This document shows, piece by piece, positions 1 to 5,988 of a stretch of DNA of 9,267 nt (position 1 is its first letter; every line of letters begins with the position of its first letter). Source of the stretch: Dokdonella_A sp035263065 (GTDB lineage Bacteria; Pseudomonadota; Gammaproteobacteria; Xanthomonadales; Rhodanobacteraceae); contig DATFRS010000317.1 of assembly GCA_035263065.1 (NCBI GenBank), forward strand, positions 1 to 9,267, written 5' to 3'. Made by a program: the position numbers and the translations under genes. The notes under the pieces were generated by a model, which searched no databases, was not told the DNA's origin, and was given only the letters and a program-made list of their open reading frames with translations.

Positions 1-416
1 ATTTCGTGTTCCAGAAGCCGCTGCTGCAGCGGACGACGACGCTCGGCTTCACGGTCGCGAGCATCTTCGCGGGCACGCTCGGCCTCGTGCCGTTCGGGCT
101 CGACCTGCCGTCGAAGCTCGGCAGCGTACCGGCCGCGCAGCTCTGGTCGGCCGCGTATCTCGGCATCGTGCCGACGATCATCGGCTACCTCTGCTGGAAC
201 TTCGCGCTGTCGCGCGCGCCGGCGTCGAAGGTGTCGAGCTTCATGTACGTGCAGCCGCTGGTGGCGTCGGCGATCGCGTGGCTCTGGCTCGGCGAGGTGC
301 CGACGGTGCTGACGGCGGTCGGCGGGCTGCTCGCGGTCGGCGGCGTCGTGCTGACGGTCCGCTCGCGCACCGCAGTGCCGAAGCCGCTGCCGTCGCGGCC
401 CTGCCCGCAGAATTGA
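1..416 (+). CDS. EamA/DMT-family membrane transporter, C-terminal part (5' end outside window)
   Basis: This is the C-terminal 137 residues of an inner-membrane transporter of the drug/metabolite superfamily (EamA domain); the reading frame is open from base 3 and ends at the TGA at 414-416. The visible part corresponds to the second EamA repeat. It has hydrophobic segments at about visible residues 15-33, 46-64, 77-93 and 98-117, and the typical features IVPTIIGYLCWNFAL, a PASKVSSF stretch, then YVQPLVA and a WLGE turn before the last helix. Family members export metabolites or amino acids, but the substrate cannot be told from sequence. The tail after the last helix is short, basic and proline-rich. 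A strong GC hairpin begins one base after the stop. Family assignment is secure; specificity is unknown. Confidence 0.88.
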   Translation, partial: FVFQKPLLQRTTTLGFTVASIFAGTLGLVPFGLDLPSKLGSVPAAQLWSAAYLGIVPTIIGYLCWNFALSRAPASKVSSFMYVQPLVASAIAWLWLGEVPTVLTAVGGLLAVGGVVLTVRSRTAVPKPLPSRPCPQN

Positions 417-417
417 G

Positions 418-446
418 GTTCGGGCGCGCGTTGCGCGCGCCCGAAC
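418..446 (+). terminator. Strong GC hairpin after the EamA gene, probable terminator lacking a U tract
   Basis: Bases 418-430 and 434-446 form a perfect 13-bp inverted repeat around a TTG loop, starting one base after the EamA stop codon. The position fits transcription termination or 3'-end protection. However, the next bases are GGTTCTGCC, with no run of T, so it is not a classical rho-independent terminator on the plus strand. Confidence 0.55.
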
Positions 447-607
447 GGTTCTGCCCGCTCGGCGCAGAAGAGGAAGAAGTGCCTTTTTGCTCTTTGTCGC
501 GTGAATGCGGCGTCGAATCCGCGGCGCCCGCGATCCTGTAAGAACGTACGGGTAGCCCGGCGATCCGGCCCGCGCTATTTCTGGCAGCGCAGGCGCCGCT
601 GGACGCA

Positions 608-1210
608 ATGCCCATGAGCAACATCCGTTCGTTCCACGGGTTCCAGCCCGAGGTTTCACCGACCGCGTACGTCGATCCGGCCGCCCACGTCATCGGCCAC
701 GTCGCGATCGGCCACGACTCGTCGATCTGGCCCGCGGCCGTCGTGCGCGGCGACATGCACAAGATCCGCATCGGCGAGCGCACCAACATCCAGGACGGTG
801 CGTTGCTGCACGTCACCCACGACACGCAATACACGCTGGGCGGCTTCGCGCTGACGGTCGGCTCCGACGTCACCATCGGCCACGGCGCCGCGCTGCACGG
901 CTGCACGGTGCAGGACGCCTGCCTGATCGGCATGCACGCGACGATCCTCGACGGCACGCTGATCAAGCGGCACGCGCTGATCGGCGCCGGCGCGGTCGTC
1001 GCGCAGGGCCGCGTCGTCGGCGAAGGCGAGCTCTGGGTCGGCAATCCGGCACGGTGCGTGCGCCTCCTCAATTCCGAGGAGATCCAGCAGATCTACTACG
1101 CTGCGCGGCAGTACGTGCGCCTGAAGTCGCAGTACCAGACGCCGTCGCGCAGCAGCGCGATGCCGGCGCTTCCGGAGTTCGACCGGCGCGCGATCGCCGC
1201 CGGGATGTAG
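608..1210 (+). CDS. Gamma-class carbonic anhydrase-like protein (YrdA/PaaY family)
   Basis: The 200-residue product is a left-handed parallel beta-helix (hexapeptide-repeat) protein of the gamma carbonic anhydrase family, cytosolic and trimeric in characterised relatives. Three histidines match the metal ligands: H71 (in LHVTHDTQ), H92 (TIGHGAA) and H97 (ALHGCT). Other family marks are R48-G-D in VVRGDM, NIQDGALLH at 60-68, IGAGAVV at 125-131 and GELWVGNPAR at 140-149. Hydration of CO2 is the activity of the best-known relatives, but many bacterial members have weak or unproven activity, so the physiological role is open. About 20 residues after QYVRLKSQYQ extend past the conserved core. The start is uncertain: ATG at 608 and ATG at 614 are both in frame, neither has a good Shine-Dalgarno, and GGAC at 601-604 suits 614 slightly better. 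The gene converges on dinB with 4 bases between the stops. Confidence 0.9.
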   Translation: MPMSNIRSFHGFQPEVSPTAYVDPAAHVIGHVAIGHDSSIWPAAVVRGDMHKIRIGERTNIQDGALLHVTHDTQYTLGGFALTVGSDVTIGHGAALHGCTVQDACLIGMHATILDGTLIKRHALIGAGAVVAQGRVVGEGELWVGNPARCVRLLNSEEIQQIYYAARQYVRLKSQYQTPSRSSAMPALPEFDRRAIAAGM

Positions 1211-1214
1211 CGCA

Positions 1215-2273
1215 TCAGTCGAAGAGCTCGGGCTGCGGCACCGCCTCGGCATCGCGGAAATTGCCGAGGCCGACGCCGACGAGGCGATACAGCGTCGCCG
1301 ACGGAAGATCGACGTGCCCGCGCAGCGACACCGCGATGTCGGCGAGCTCCTCGGCCGAGCGCGGCGGCGCCGGCGGCGTGTGGCTGCGCGTGATGATGCG
1401 GAACTCGCGCGTCTTGAGCTTCAGCACCACCGTGCGCCCGATGCGATCGGTCTTGCGCGTCGCGTCCCAGACTTTCGCGGCGAGCTCGCGGATGCGCGTC
1501 TCGATCGCGCCGAGCGGGACGTCGTGCGCAAACGTGTCCTCGGCGGAAATGGACTGCGTCGGACGATCCGGCCGCACCTCGCCGCGGTCGATGCCGTGCG
1601 CGAGCTCGTGCAGCCGGCGTCCGTAGCGCCCGAAGCGCTGCTCGAGATCGGCGACGTCGAACGTCGCGAGCTCGCCGACCGTGCGAATGCCGAGCGCCGC
1701 GAGCTTGCCGTCCATGACCTTGCCGACGCCGTGGATGCGCGACACCGGCAGCGGCTGCAGGAATGCCTCGATTTCCTCGGGCCGGATCACGAAGAGCCCG
1801 TCGGGCTTGCGCCAGTCCGAGGCGATCTTCGCGAGGAACTTGTTCGGCGCGACGCCGGCCGAGGCCGTGAGCGAAAGCTCCTCGCGGATCGACGCGCGGA
1901 TCGACTTCGCGACCGCGGTCGCCGTCGGCAGCGCGGTCTTCGTTTCGGTGACGTCGAGATAGGCCTCGTCGAGCGACAGCGGTTCGACGAGATCGGTGTG
2001 GCGCAGCAGGATCTCGCGCACCTGCCGCGACACCGTGCGATAGCGCGTGAAATCCGGCGGCACGAACACGGCGTCGGGACACAGGCGCTCCGCGCGCGCG
2101 GCCGGCATCGCCGATCGCACGCCGAACACGCGCGCCTCGTACGACGCCGCGCAGACGACCGAGCGCTGCCCGCGCCACGCGACGACGACCGGCCGGCCGC
2201 GCAGCGAGGGATCGTCGCGCTGCTCGACCGACGCGTAGAACGCATCCATGTCGATGTGGACGATCTTGCGCAT
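1215..2273 (-). CDS. dinB: DNA polymerase IV (Y-family translesion polymerase)
   Basis: This 352-residue protein is a full-length DNA polymerase IV, which copies past DNA lesions without proofreading. The N-terminus (MRKIVHIDMDAFYASVEQ) carries metal ligands D8 and D10 and an aromatic steric gate at Y13. SLDEAYLD holds catalytic D102 and E103. A helix-hairpin-helix lies at about 180-202 (RIHGVGKVMDGKLAALGIRT), followed by the little-finger domain from about 240. The last residues, QPELFD, resemble the QxxLF sliding-clamp binding motif. The open frame continues upstream to 2435, but the ATG at 2273 gives the canonical DinB N-terminus, and the upstream part is arginine-rich and not DinB-like. 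No clear Shine-Dalgarno precedes it. It is divergent from the DUF4124-type gene, with 160 bases between. I see no CTGT-N8-ACAG LexA box there, so SOS control is not evident. Confidence 0.96.
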   Translation of the reverse strand: MRKIVHIDMDAFYASVEQRDDPSLRGRPVVVAWRGQRSVVCAASYEARVFGVRSAMPAARAERLCPDAVFVPPDFTRYRTVSRQVREILLRHTDLVEPLSLDEAYLDVTETKTALPTATAVAKSIRASIREELSLTASAGVAPNKFLAKIASDWRKPDGLFVIRPEEIEAFLQPLPVSRIHGVGKVMDGKLAALGIRTVGELATFDVADLEQRFGRYGRRLHELAHGIDRGEVRPDRPTQSISAEDTFAHDVPLGAIETRIRELAAKVWDATRKTDRIGRTVVLKLKTREFRIITRSHTPPAPPRSAEELADIAVSLRGHVDLPSATLYRLVGVGLGNFRDAEAVPQPELFD

Positions 2274-2420
2274 GGGCGAGGGCGAAGCGAGCGATGCCGC
2301 GATGCTACAACGTGCGTCGGCGTCTCGCGCGCGCTTCGGCGTTTTTCGCACACGCGTGCGCGCAACGCGCGGATCGCGCGAGGCGTGCGCGATGGTCATG
2401 ATGCGGCTCTCGACAACGAA

Positions 2421-2427
2421 AAGGGAG
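2421..2427 (+). promoter_or_regulatory. Ribosome binding site fixing the start of the DUF4124-type gene
   Basis: AAGGGAG lies 6 bases before the ATG at 2434. The frame is open further upstream (a possible ATG at 2248), but that part overlaps the dinB start and is not signal-peptide-like, whereas translation from 2434 begins with a proper export signal. Confidence 0.75.
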
Positions 2428-2433
2428 CAGCTC

Positions 2434-2967
2434 ATGCAAGGACGATTCTCGAAGCGCGGCGCCGCAGCGCTCGCCGTGTGCGTGCTGTTCGCGTTCGCGC
2501 GGCCCGTTCACGCGGATTCGGTCTACAAGTGCCGCAGCGCCGATGGCGCGGTCGCGTATCAGGACCACGCGTGCTCGAAAGCGGCGGTCGAAACCGAGGT
2601 CGAGATCGCACCGGCGCCGCCGCCGTCTGCGTCGCCCGACTACGGTCACGCGCCGCCGCGCGGGACATCCGTGCGCGCGCATGCGAGCGCGCCGGCGCGG
2701 CGCGAGACCGTCTCGTACGCCTGCCGCGCCGCGAACGGCGAGGTGTTCTACCGGCACGGCACGTGCCCCGCCAAGATCACGGCGAAGGGCGCGCCGGGCA
2801 GGAAGTCCGGCGAGAGCTACACCGTCACGGCCGAGCCGCTGTCGCGCAGCGAGGCGTGCCGGCGCATGGCGAGCGCGGGCTCGATCGGCCGCGCGGGGCA
2901 CGAGCGCGACGAGAGCGTCTCGACGTACGAGCGCAATCTCGGCCGCGATCCGTGCCGCTATTTCTGA
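2434..2967 (+). CDS. Secreted DUF4124-type protein with two Cys-pair repeats
   Basis: The 177-residue product begins with a signal peptide (positive n-region, hydrophobic stretch about 10-22, likely cleavage after PVHA at residue 27) and is predicted to act in the periplasm or envelope. Right after the cleavage site, SVYKCRSADGAVAYQDHAC (29-47) matches the DUF4124 pattern. A second, related unit, VSYACRAANGEVFYRHGTC (93-111), follows a proline/alanine-rich linker. Both units have the two cysteines 14 residues apart (C33/C47 and C97/C111), suggesting an intramolecular disulfide in each and an internal duplication. Two further cysteines (C142, C174) near the C-terminus could pair. DUF4124 proteins have no established biochemical function; this assignment rests on pattern recognition. 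The lipoprotein gene 85 bases downstream lies on the same strand and may be co-transcribed. Confidence 0.8.
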   Translation: MQGRFSKRGAAALAVCVLFAFARPVHADSVYKCRSADGAVAYQDHACSKAAVETEVEIAPAPPPSASPDYGHAPPRGTSVRAHASAPARRETVSYACRAANGEVFYRHGTCPAKITAKGAPGRKSGESYTVTAEPLSRSEACRRMASAGSIGRAGHERDESVSTYERNLGRDPCRYF

Positions 2968-3052
2968 GCGCGCTCATCGGTCTTTCGGCGGTCGCGCTGC
3001 CCGCGGCCGCGGAGGTACGATAAGCCTCGTGTCCCTGGACTGGACTCGTTTC

Positions 3053-3775
3053 ATGCTCGCTCGCAGGCATTCGTTTTCCGTTATCGCCGTCGCGGTGCTC
3101 CTCGTCGCGGCGTGCTCCAGCAAGACGTCGGCACCGCCGCCGCCCTCGCCGAACGCCGCCGCGCAAGCGAACGCGAAAGCACAGGCGACGAAGAGCGTCG
3201 AGATGTACCGCCAGCTCGTGCAGTCGAAGTCGTACGAGCTCGCCGCGCCGATCGGGCAGGAAGTCGTCGCGAAATATCCCGGCACCCCGGAGGCCAAGGA
3301 AGTGCAGGAGACGCTCACGGACACGACCGCGAAGGCGACCGCGATCACCGCGCGCCGGCGCCTCGAGCGGCTCTGGATCTACCAGACCGGCAAGGAATCG
3401 GGCGGCGATCAGAGCACCGCGTCGATCTACAACAGCCAGCCCGCCGCCGAGCACATCCGGCTGATCCTGCGCCGCCATTCGGCGTGGGGACAGAGCGCGT
3501 ATCTGTTCGCGAGCGGCAAGGGCTTCGAGTGCGGCAAGGCGTGCACGCTGCCGACGCACTTCGACGACGGTCCGGCGCAGAAGGTGAAAGCGCACCTTCC
3601 CGAAACGGGCGAGCCCGCGATCTTCATCACCGACGATCGCGACTTCATCGCGAAGCTCGGCAAGGCGCAGAAGATCTCGATCGACGTCGTGCTGAAAGGC
3701 AAGCCGCCGGTGACGCTCGTCTACGAAGTCGGCGGCTACGACGGCGACAAGTTCACCACGCCCCCGAAAAAGTGA
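3053..3775 (+). CDS. Putative lipoprotein of unknown function
   Basis: The 240-residue product starts with a short basic n-region, a hydrophobic segment (residues 8-20) and a lipobox LVAAC with C21 as the lipidated residue, so it should be anchored in the membrane facing the periplasm. A low-complexity Pro/Ala/Gln linker (27-46) follows. Residues about 48-100 are helical, with a single TPR-like look (EMYRQLVQSKSYELAAPIGQ, then YPGTPEA). The C-terminal part (about 105-235) is a mixed domain with a C160-x3-C164 pair and a likely beta-strand end (SIDVVLKGKPPVTLVYEVGG). I do not recognise the family. The start is ambiguous: GTG at 3029 is in frame and lies 13 bases after a GGAGG (3011-3015), adding eight residues, whereas the ATG at 3053 gives a more usual lipoprotein signal length but has no Shine-Dalgarno. 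It converges on the 75-residue gene with 12 bases between the stops. Confidence 0.8.
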   Translation: MLARRHSFSVIAVAVLLVAACSSKTSAPPPPSPNAAAQANAKAQATKSVEMYRQLVQSKSYELAAPIGQEVVAKYPGTPEAKEVQETLTDTTAKATAITARRRLERLWIYQTGKESGGDQSTASIYNSQPAAEHIRLILRRHSAWGQSAYLFASGKGFECGKACTLPTHFDDGPAQKVKAHLPETGEPAIFITDDRDFIAKLGKAQKISIDVVLKGKPPVTLVYEVGGYDGDKFTTPPKK

Positions 3776-3787
3776 TTTCGCGCGCGA

Positions 3788-4015
3788 TCAGATCGCCTCG
3801 GGATCGTGCGATTCGAGCGTGAGGCTGCCGTCGGCGACTTCGTAGCGGCCCTTGCCGACGACGCGCAGCTGCCGTCCGTCCGCGAGATTGACGGACTTGA
3901 GCTTCTCGATCGGCGCGCCGCCGTCCTCGGCGTCGGCGGATTCGGCGTAGACGTGCACCTCGTAGGTCTCGCCGTCGCTGCCGTGCGCGTGGTAGACCCG
4001 CTTCAGCACCAGCAT
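3788..4015 (-). CDS. Small conserved-looking hypothetical protein, 75 aa
   Basis: This minus-strand gene encodes 75 residues starting MLVLKRVYHAHGSDGETYEV and ending ESHDPEAI. GGAAG 6 bases upstream of the start (complement of 4022-4026) serves as ribosome binding site. There is no signal peptide, membrane segment or cysteine; the protein is acidic, cytosolic and likely all-beta (alternating strands YEVHVYAES, QLRVVGKGRYEV, SLTLES). I do not recognise a named domain. The region from 4016 to 4229 separates it from the divergent peroxiredoxin gene. Real-gene status is supported by the ribosome binding site, the tight fit with the convergent lipoprotein gene and a sensible protein composition. 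The longer open frame extending upstream to 4402 overlaps the peroxiredoxin gene and is not credible. Confidence 0.7.
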   Translation of the reverse strand: MLVLKRVYHAHGSDGETYEVHVYAESADAEDGGAPIEKLKSVNLADGRQLRVVGKGRYEVADGSLTLESHDPEAI

Positions 4016-4142
4016 GGTCCGCTTCCGTTGGGCCGCGGCGCGAGAATGCCGTCCCGCGGCTGAATCGCGCGTGTTTTCGGGGCACCGTCCTGCAATCCCG
4101 CACGAATCGGCGCAGAATCGCGCCATCGACTTCTGAAGGATT

Positions 4143-4158
4143 CCGGGCGGTCGCCCGG
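4143..4158. repeat. Short perfect inverted repeat in the divergent intergenic region
   Basis: CCGGGCG and CGCCCGG, 7 bases each, are separated by GT and sit 72-87 bases before the peroxiredoxin start. It could be an operator or a small hairpin in the leader. No function is demonstrated by sequence, and such GC palindromes occur by chance in GC-rich DNA. The rest of 4016-4229 shows no convincing promoter hexamers. Confidence 0.35.
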
Positions 4159-4217
4159 TCTGATCTCCTCGGCCCACCACGCGCCGACATTCCCTTACAT
4201 CTTTGCCCCGAAATCCG

Positions 4218-4223
4218 AAGAGG
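4218..4223 (+). promoter_or_regulatory. Ribosome binding site fixing the start of the peroxiredoxin gene
   Basis: AAGAGG lies 6 bases before the ATG at 4230. An in-frame ATG at 4203 would add nine residues ahead of the signal peptide and place this site inside the coding sequence, so 4230 is preferred. Confidence 0.6.
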
Positions 4224-4229
4224 CCTCCG

Positions 4230-4781
4230 ATGAAACGCCTGCTCTCGTCTTTGCTGACCCTGCTTTTCGCCGCGACATTTGCGGCTCCTGTGCTGGCCGA
4301 GGAACCGGCCGCCGCGGCACCCGAAGTCGGCCAGGCTGCGCCCGACTTCAAGCTCGAGGACCAGAACGGCAAGTGGCACACGCTCGCGACGCACAGCGGC
4401 AAGTACGTCGTGCTGTATTTCTACCCGAAGGACTTCACGCCCGGCTGCACGAAGGAAGTCTGCACGTTCCGCGACGACGTGATTGCGCTGCGCAAGGCCG
4501 GCGCCGATGTGCTCGGCGTCAGCCTCGACGACGTCAAGTCGCACGCCGAGTTCGCCGAGAAGTACCACGTGCCGTTCCCGCTGCTGTCCGACGCGAAGCA
4601 GGACACCGCGCGCACCTACGGCGTGCTGACGTCGAAGATGGGCATGACCTATGCCAAGCGCGAGACGTTCCTGATCGATCCGCAGGGCAAGATCGTCAAG
4701 CACTACAAGGACGTCGATCCCGAAAAGAACTCGAAGCAGGTGCTCGCCGACATCGCCGAGCTCCAGAAGACGACCGGATGA
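4230..4781 (+). CDS. Exported peroxiredoxin, Bcp/PrxQ type
   Basis: The 183-residue product reduces hydrogen peroxide and organic peroxides using a cysteine thiol. A signal peptide (MKRLLSSLL..., cleavage probably after VLA at residue 23) sends it to the periplasm, unlike the usual cytosolic Bcp. The mature part has the AhpC/TSA fold: GQAAPDFKLED at 34-44, YFYPKDFTPGCTKEVCTF at 63-80 with peroxidatic C73 and the atypical resolving C78 five residues on, as in E. coli Bcp, and the arginine R143 in KRETFLID. All expected catalytic residues (T70, C73, R143) are present. An exported 2-Cys enzyme needs a periplasmic thiol donor; none is encoded in this window. The stop overlaps the start of the downstream glycosylase gene by 4 bases (ATGA), implying co-transcription and probably coupled translation. 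Confidence 0.94.
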   Translation: MKRLLSSLLTLLFAATFAAPVLAEEPAAAAPEVGQAAPDFKLEDQNGKWHTLATHSGKYVVLYFYPKDFTPGCTKEVCTFRDDVIALRKAGADVLGVSLDDVKSHAEFAEKYHVPFPLLSDAKQDTARTYGVLTSKMGMTYAKRETFLIDPQGKIVKHYKDVDPEKNSKQVLADIAELQKTTG

Positions 4782-5371
4782 CGAAACGCAGGACGGGCGC
4801 GGGCGACAAGGCCCGCGTCCGGGTCGCGAGCTTTCCGCCGCAGGTCGCCGCCGGCTGCCGCGTGCTGGTGCTCGGCACGGTGCCGAGCCTCAAGTCGCTC
4901 GAGATGCGCCAGTCCTATGCGCATCCGCACAACCTCTTCTGGCCTTTCATGGGCCAGTTGTTCGATGCCGGCCCCGACCTTCCCTACGCCGAGCGCATCG
5001 CACGCCTTCACGCGGCGGGCGTCGGCATCTGGGATGTCTTGAAGCATTGCGAGCGTCCCGGAAGCCTCGATAGCAGCATCCTCGTCGACAGCGAGGTCGC
5101 GAACGACATCCCCGGCCTCCTCGCGGCGCATCCCGGCATCGCCGCGATCGCGCTCAACGGCGGCAAGGCGCAGCAGGTGTTCGCGCGCCGCATCGCGCCC
5201 GGGATCGAGCCGGCGCGGCGCGAAGGCCTCGCGATCCTCCACCTCCCTTCGACCAGCCCGGCCAACGCATCGATTCCGCGCGACGCGAAGCTCGAACGCT
5301 GGCGCGCGCTGCTACACTGGACCTCGCCGCGTCCGGCGCGAAGGCGGCGCACCACGCCGATGAAGGCGTAA
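4778..5371 (+). CDS. DNA-deoxyinosine (hypoxanthine/uracil) glycosylase, UDG family 6
   Basis: The 197-residue protein belongs to the uracil-DNA glycosylase superfamily, family 6 (HDG type), which starts base-excision repair by removing deaminated bases, mainly hypoxanthine, from DNA. Recognisable parts are VLGTVPSLKSLE at 31-42 (first active-site loop), YAHPHNLFWPFMGQLF at 47-62 (the HPxNxFW signature), GIWDVLKHCERPGSLDS at 83-99, LNGGKAQQVF at 126-135 and LPSTSPANAS at 156-165 (second active-site motif). The first 18 residues are basic and probably disordered, and the last 15 form an Arg-rich tail. The start ATG overlaps the peroxiredoxin stop (ATGA), so it is the second gene of that unit. 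Exact substrate preference cannot be read from sequence; annotation as a G:T/U mismatch-type glycosylase would be the nearest alternative. Confidence 0.9.
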   Translation: MTKRRTGAGDKARVRVASFPPQVAAGCRVLVLGTVPSLKSLEMRQSYAHPHNLFWPFMGQLFDAGPDLPYAERIARLHAAGVGIWDVLKHCERPGSLDSSILVDSEVANDIPGLLAAHPGIAAIALNGGKAQQVFARRIAPGIEPARREGLAILHLPSTSPANASIPRDAKLERWRALLHWTSPRPARRRRTTPMKA

Positions 5372-5444
5372 GGGCGCACGGGGGCGTCGCCGAAGTCCAT
5401 GTCTATTCAGCGTCGCGGACCGACACTTCATGGGCTCACAACCG

Positions 5445-5451
5445 AAGGGAG
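5445..5451 (+). promoter_or_regulatory. Ribosome binding site fixing the start of the secreted 155-aa protein
   Basis: AAGGGAG lies 7 bases before the ATG at 5459. An in-frame ATG at 5399 would add 20 non-hydrophobic residues in front of the signal peptide, so 5459 is the better start. Confidence 0.8.
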
Positions 5452-5458
5452 TGCTGAC

Positions 5459-5926
5459 ATGAAACACCAGTATCTGGCGGGGGCGGTTTCGGCAGTGCTG
5501 TTGGCTACGGCGATCGGTATGCCGCGGGCCGCGCTCGCCGACGAAGCCGATCTCGGCTGCAAGCTACGCTTTTCGCTGACCGGCTGGTCGCTGATCTACA
5601 AGCGGTCGGAGGGAACCGGCACGGTAACCTGCGCCAACGGCAAGTCGATGGCGGTCAAGGTCGAAGGCCACGGCGGCGGCATCACCGTCGGCAAGTCGCA
5701 CATCGACAACGGCACCGGCAAGTTCACCAACGTGCACAAGATGGAAGACGTGCTCGGCACCTACGCGCAAGGTGACGCAAGCATCGGCGCCGTCAAGTCC
5801 GGCACCGCACAGGTGCTGACCAAGGGTACTGTTTCGCTCGCGCTCGCGGGCGCCGGCGAGGGCATCGATATCGGTGTCAGCTTCGGCGGGTTCTCGATCG
5901 AGCGGGTCGAGGAAAAGAAAAAGTAA
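5459..5926 (+). CDS. Secreted protein of unknown function, 155 aa
   Basis: The product has a clear signal peptide (MKHQYLAGAVSAVLLATAIG..., likely cleaved after ALA at residue 27) and a mature part of about 128 residues. This part is rich in glycine and short alternating hydrophobic strands, consistent with a small beta-sandwich or barrel: GTGTVTCANGKSMAVKVEG, GGGITVGKSHIDNGTGKF, then GTVSLALAGAGEGIDIGVSFGGFSIE. The only two cysteines, C34 and C58, both near the mature N-terminus, could form a disulfide. The end is a basic EEKKK tail. It faintly recalls DUF1134/EipA-type small envelope proteins, but I cannot assign it firmly. It starts 87 bases after the glycosylase gene on the same strand and could be the last gene of that unit; it ends 25 bases before a strong terminator. 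Confidence 0.82.
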   Translation: MKHQYLAGAVSAVLLATAIGMPRAALADEADLGCKLRFSLTGWSLIYKRSEGTGTVTCANGKSMAVKVEGHGGGITVGKSHIDNGTGKFTNVHKMEDVLGTYAQGDASIGAVKSGTAQVLTKGTVSLALAGAGEGIDIGVSFGGFSIERVEEKKK

Positions 5927-5951
5927 CGTCGCGATTCCTTGCGAACGAACG

Positions 5952-5979
5952 AAGGCCGCGGTTGGACCGCGGCCTTTTT
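5952..5979 (+). terminator. Rho-independent terminator between convergent genes
   Basis: AAGGCCGCGGT (5952-5962) and ACCGCGGCCTT (5966-5976) form a perfect 11-bp stem with a TGG loop, and a run of five T (5975-5979) follows on the plus strand. It lies 25 bases after the stop of the secreted 155-aa protein. The convergent membrane-protein gene stops at 5989, so it may also end that transcript, but on the minus strand the hairpin is followed by TTCGTTCG and no T run, so termination there would be weaker. Confidence 0.92.
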
Positions 5980-5988
5980 CTTGCGCGA

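Noticed and set aside
2274..2435. N-terminal extension of DinB by 54 residues
   Set aside because: The extension is basic, unlike any DinB N-terminus; MRKIVHIDMD is the canonical start at 2273.
1314..3023. A 569-residue open frame on the plus strand opposite dinB and across the DUF4124-type gene
   Set aside because: Its arginine-rich low-complexity product overlaps two well-supported genes in other frames, so it is a GC-driven artefact.
4195..4200. TTACAT as a -10 box for the peroxiredoxin gene
   Set aside because: It matches only about three of six positions and has no -35 partner.
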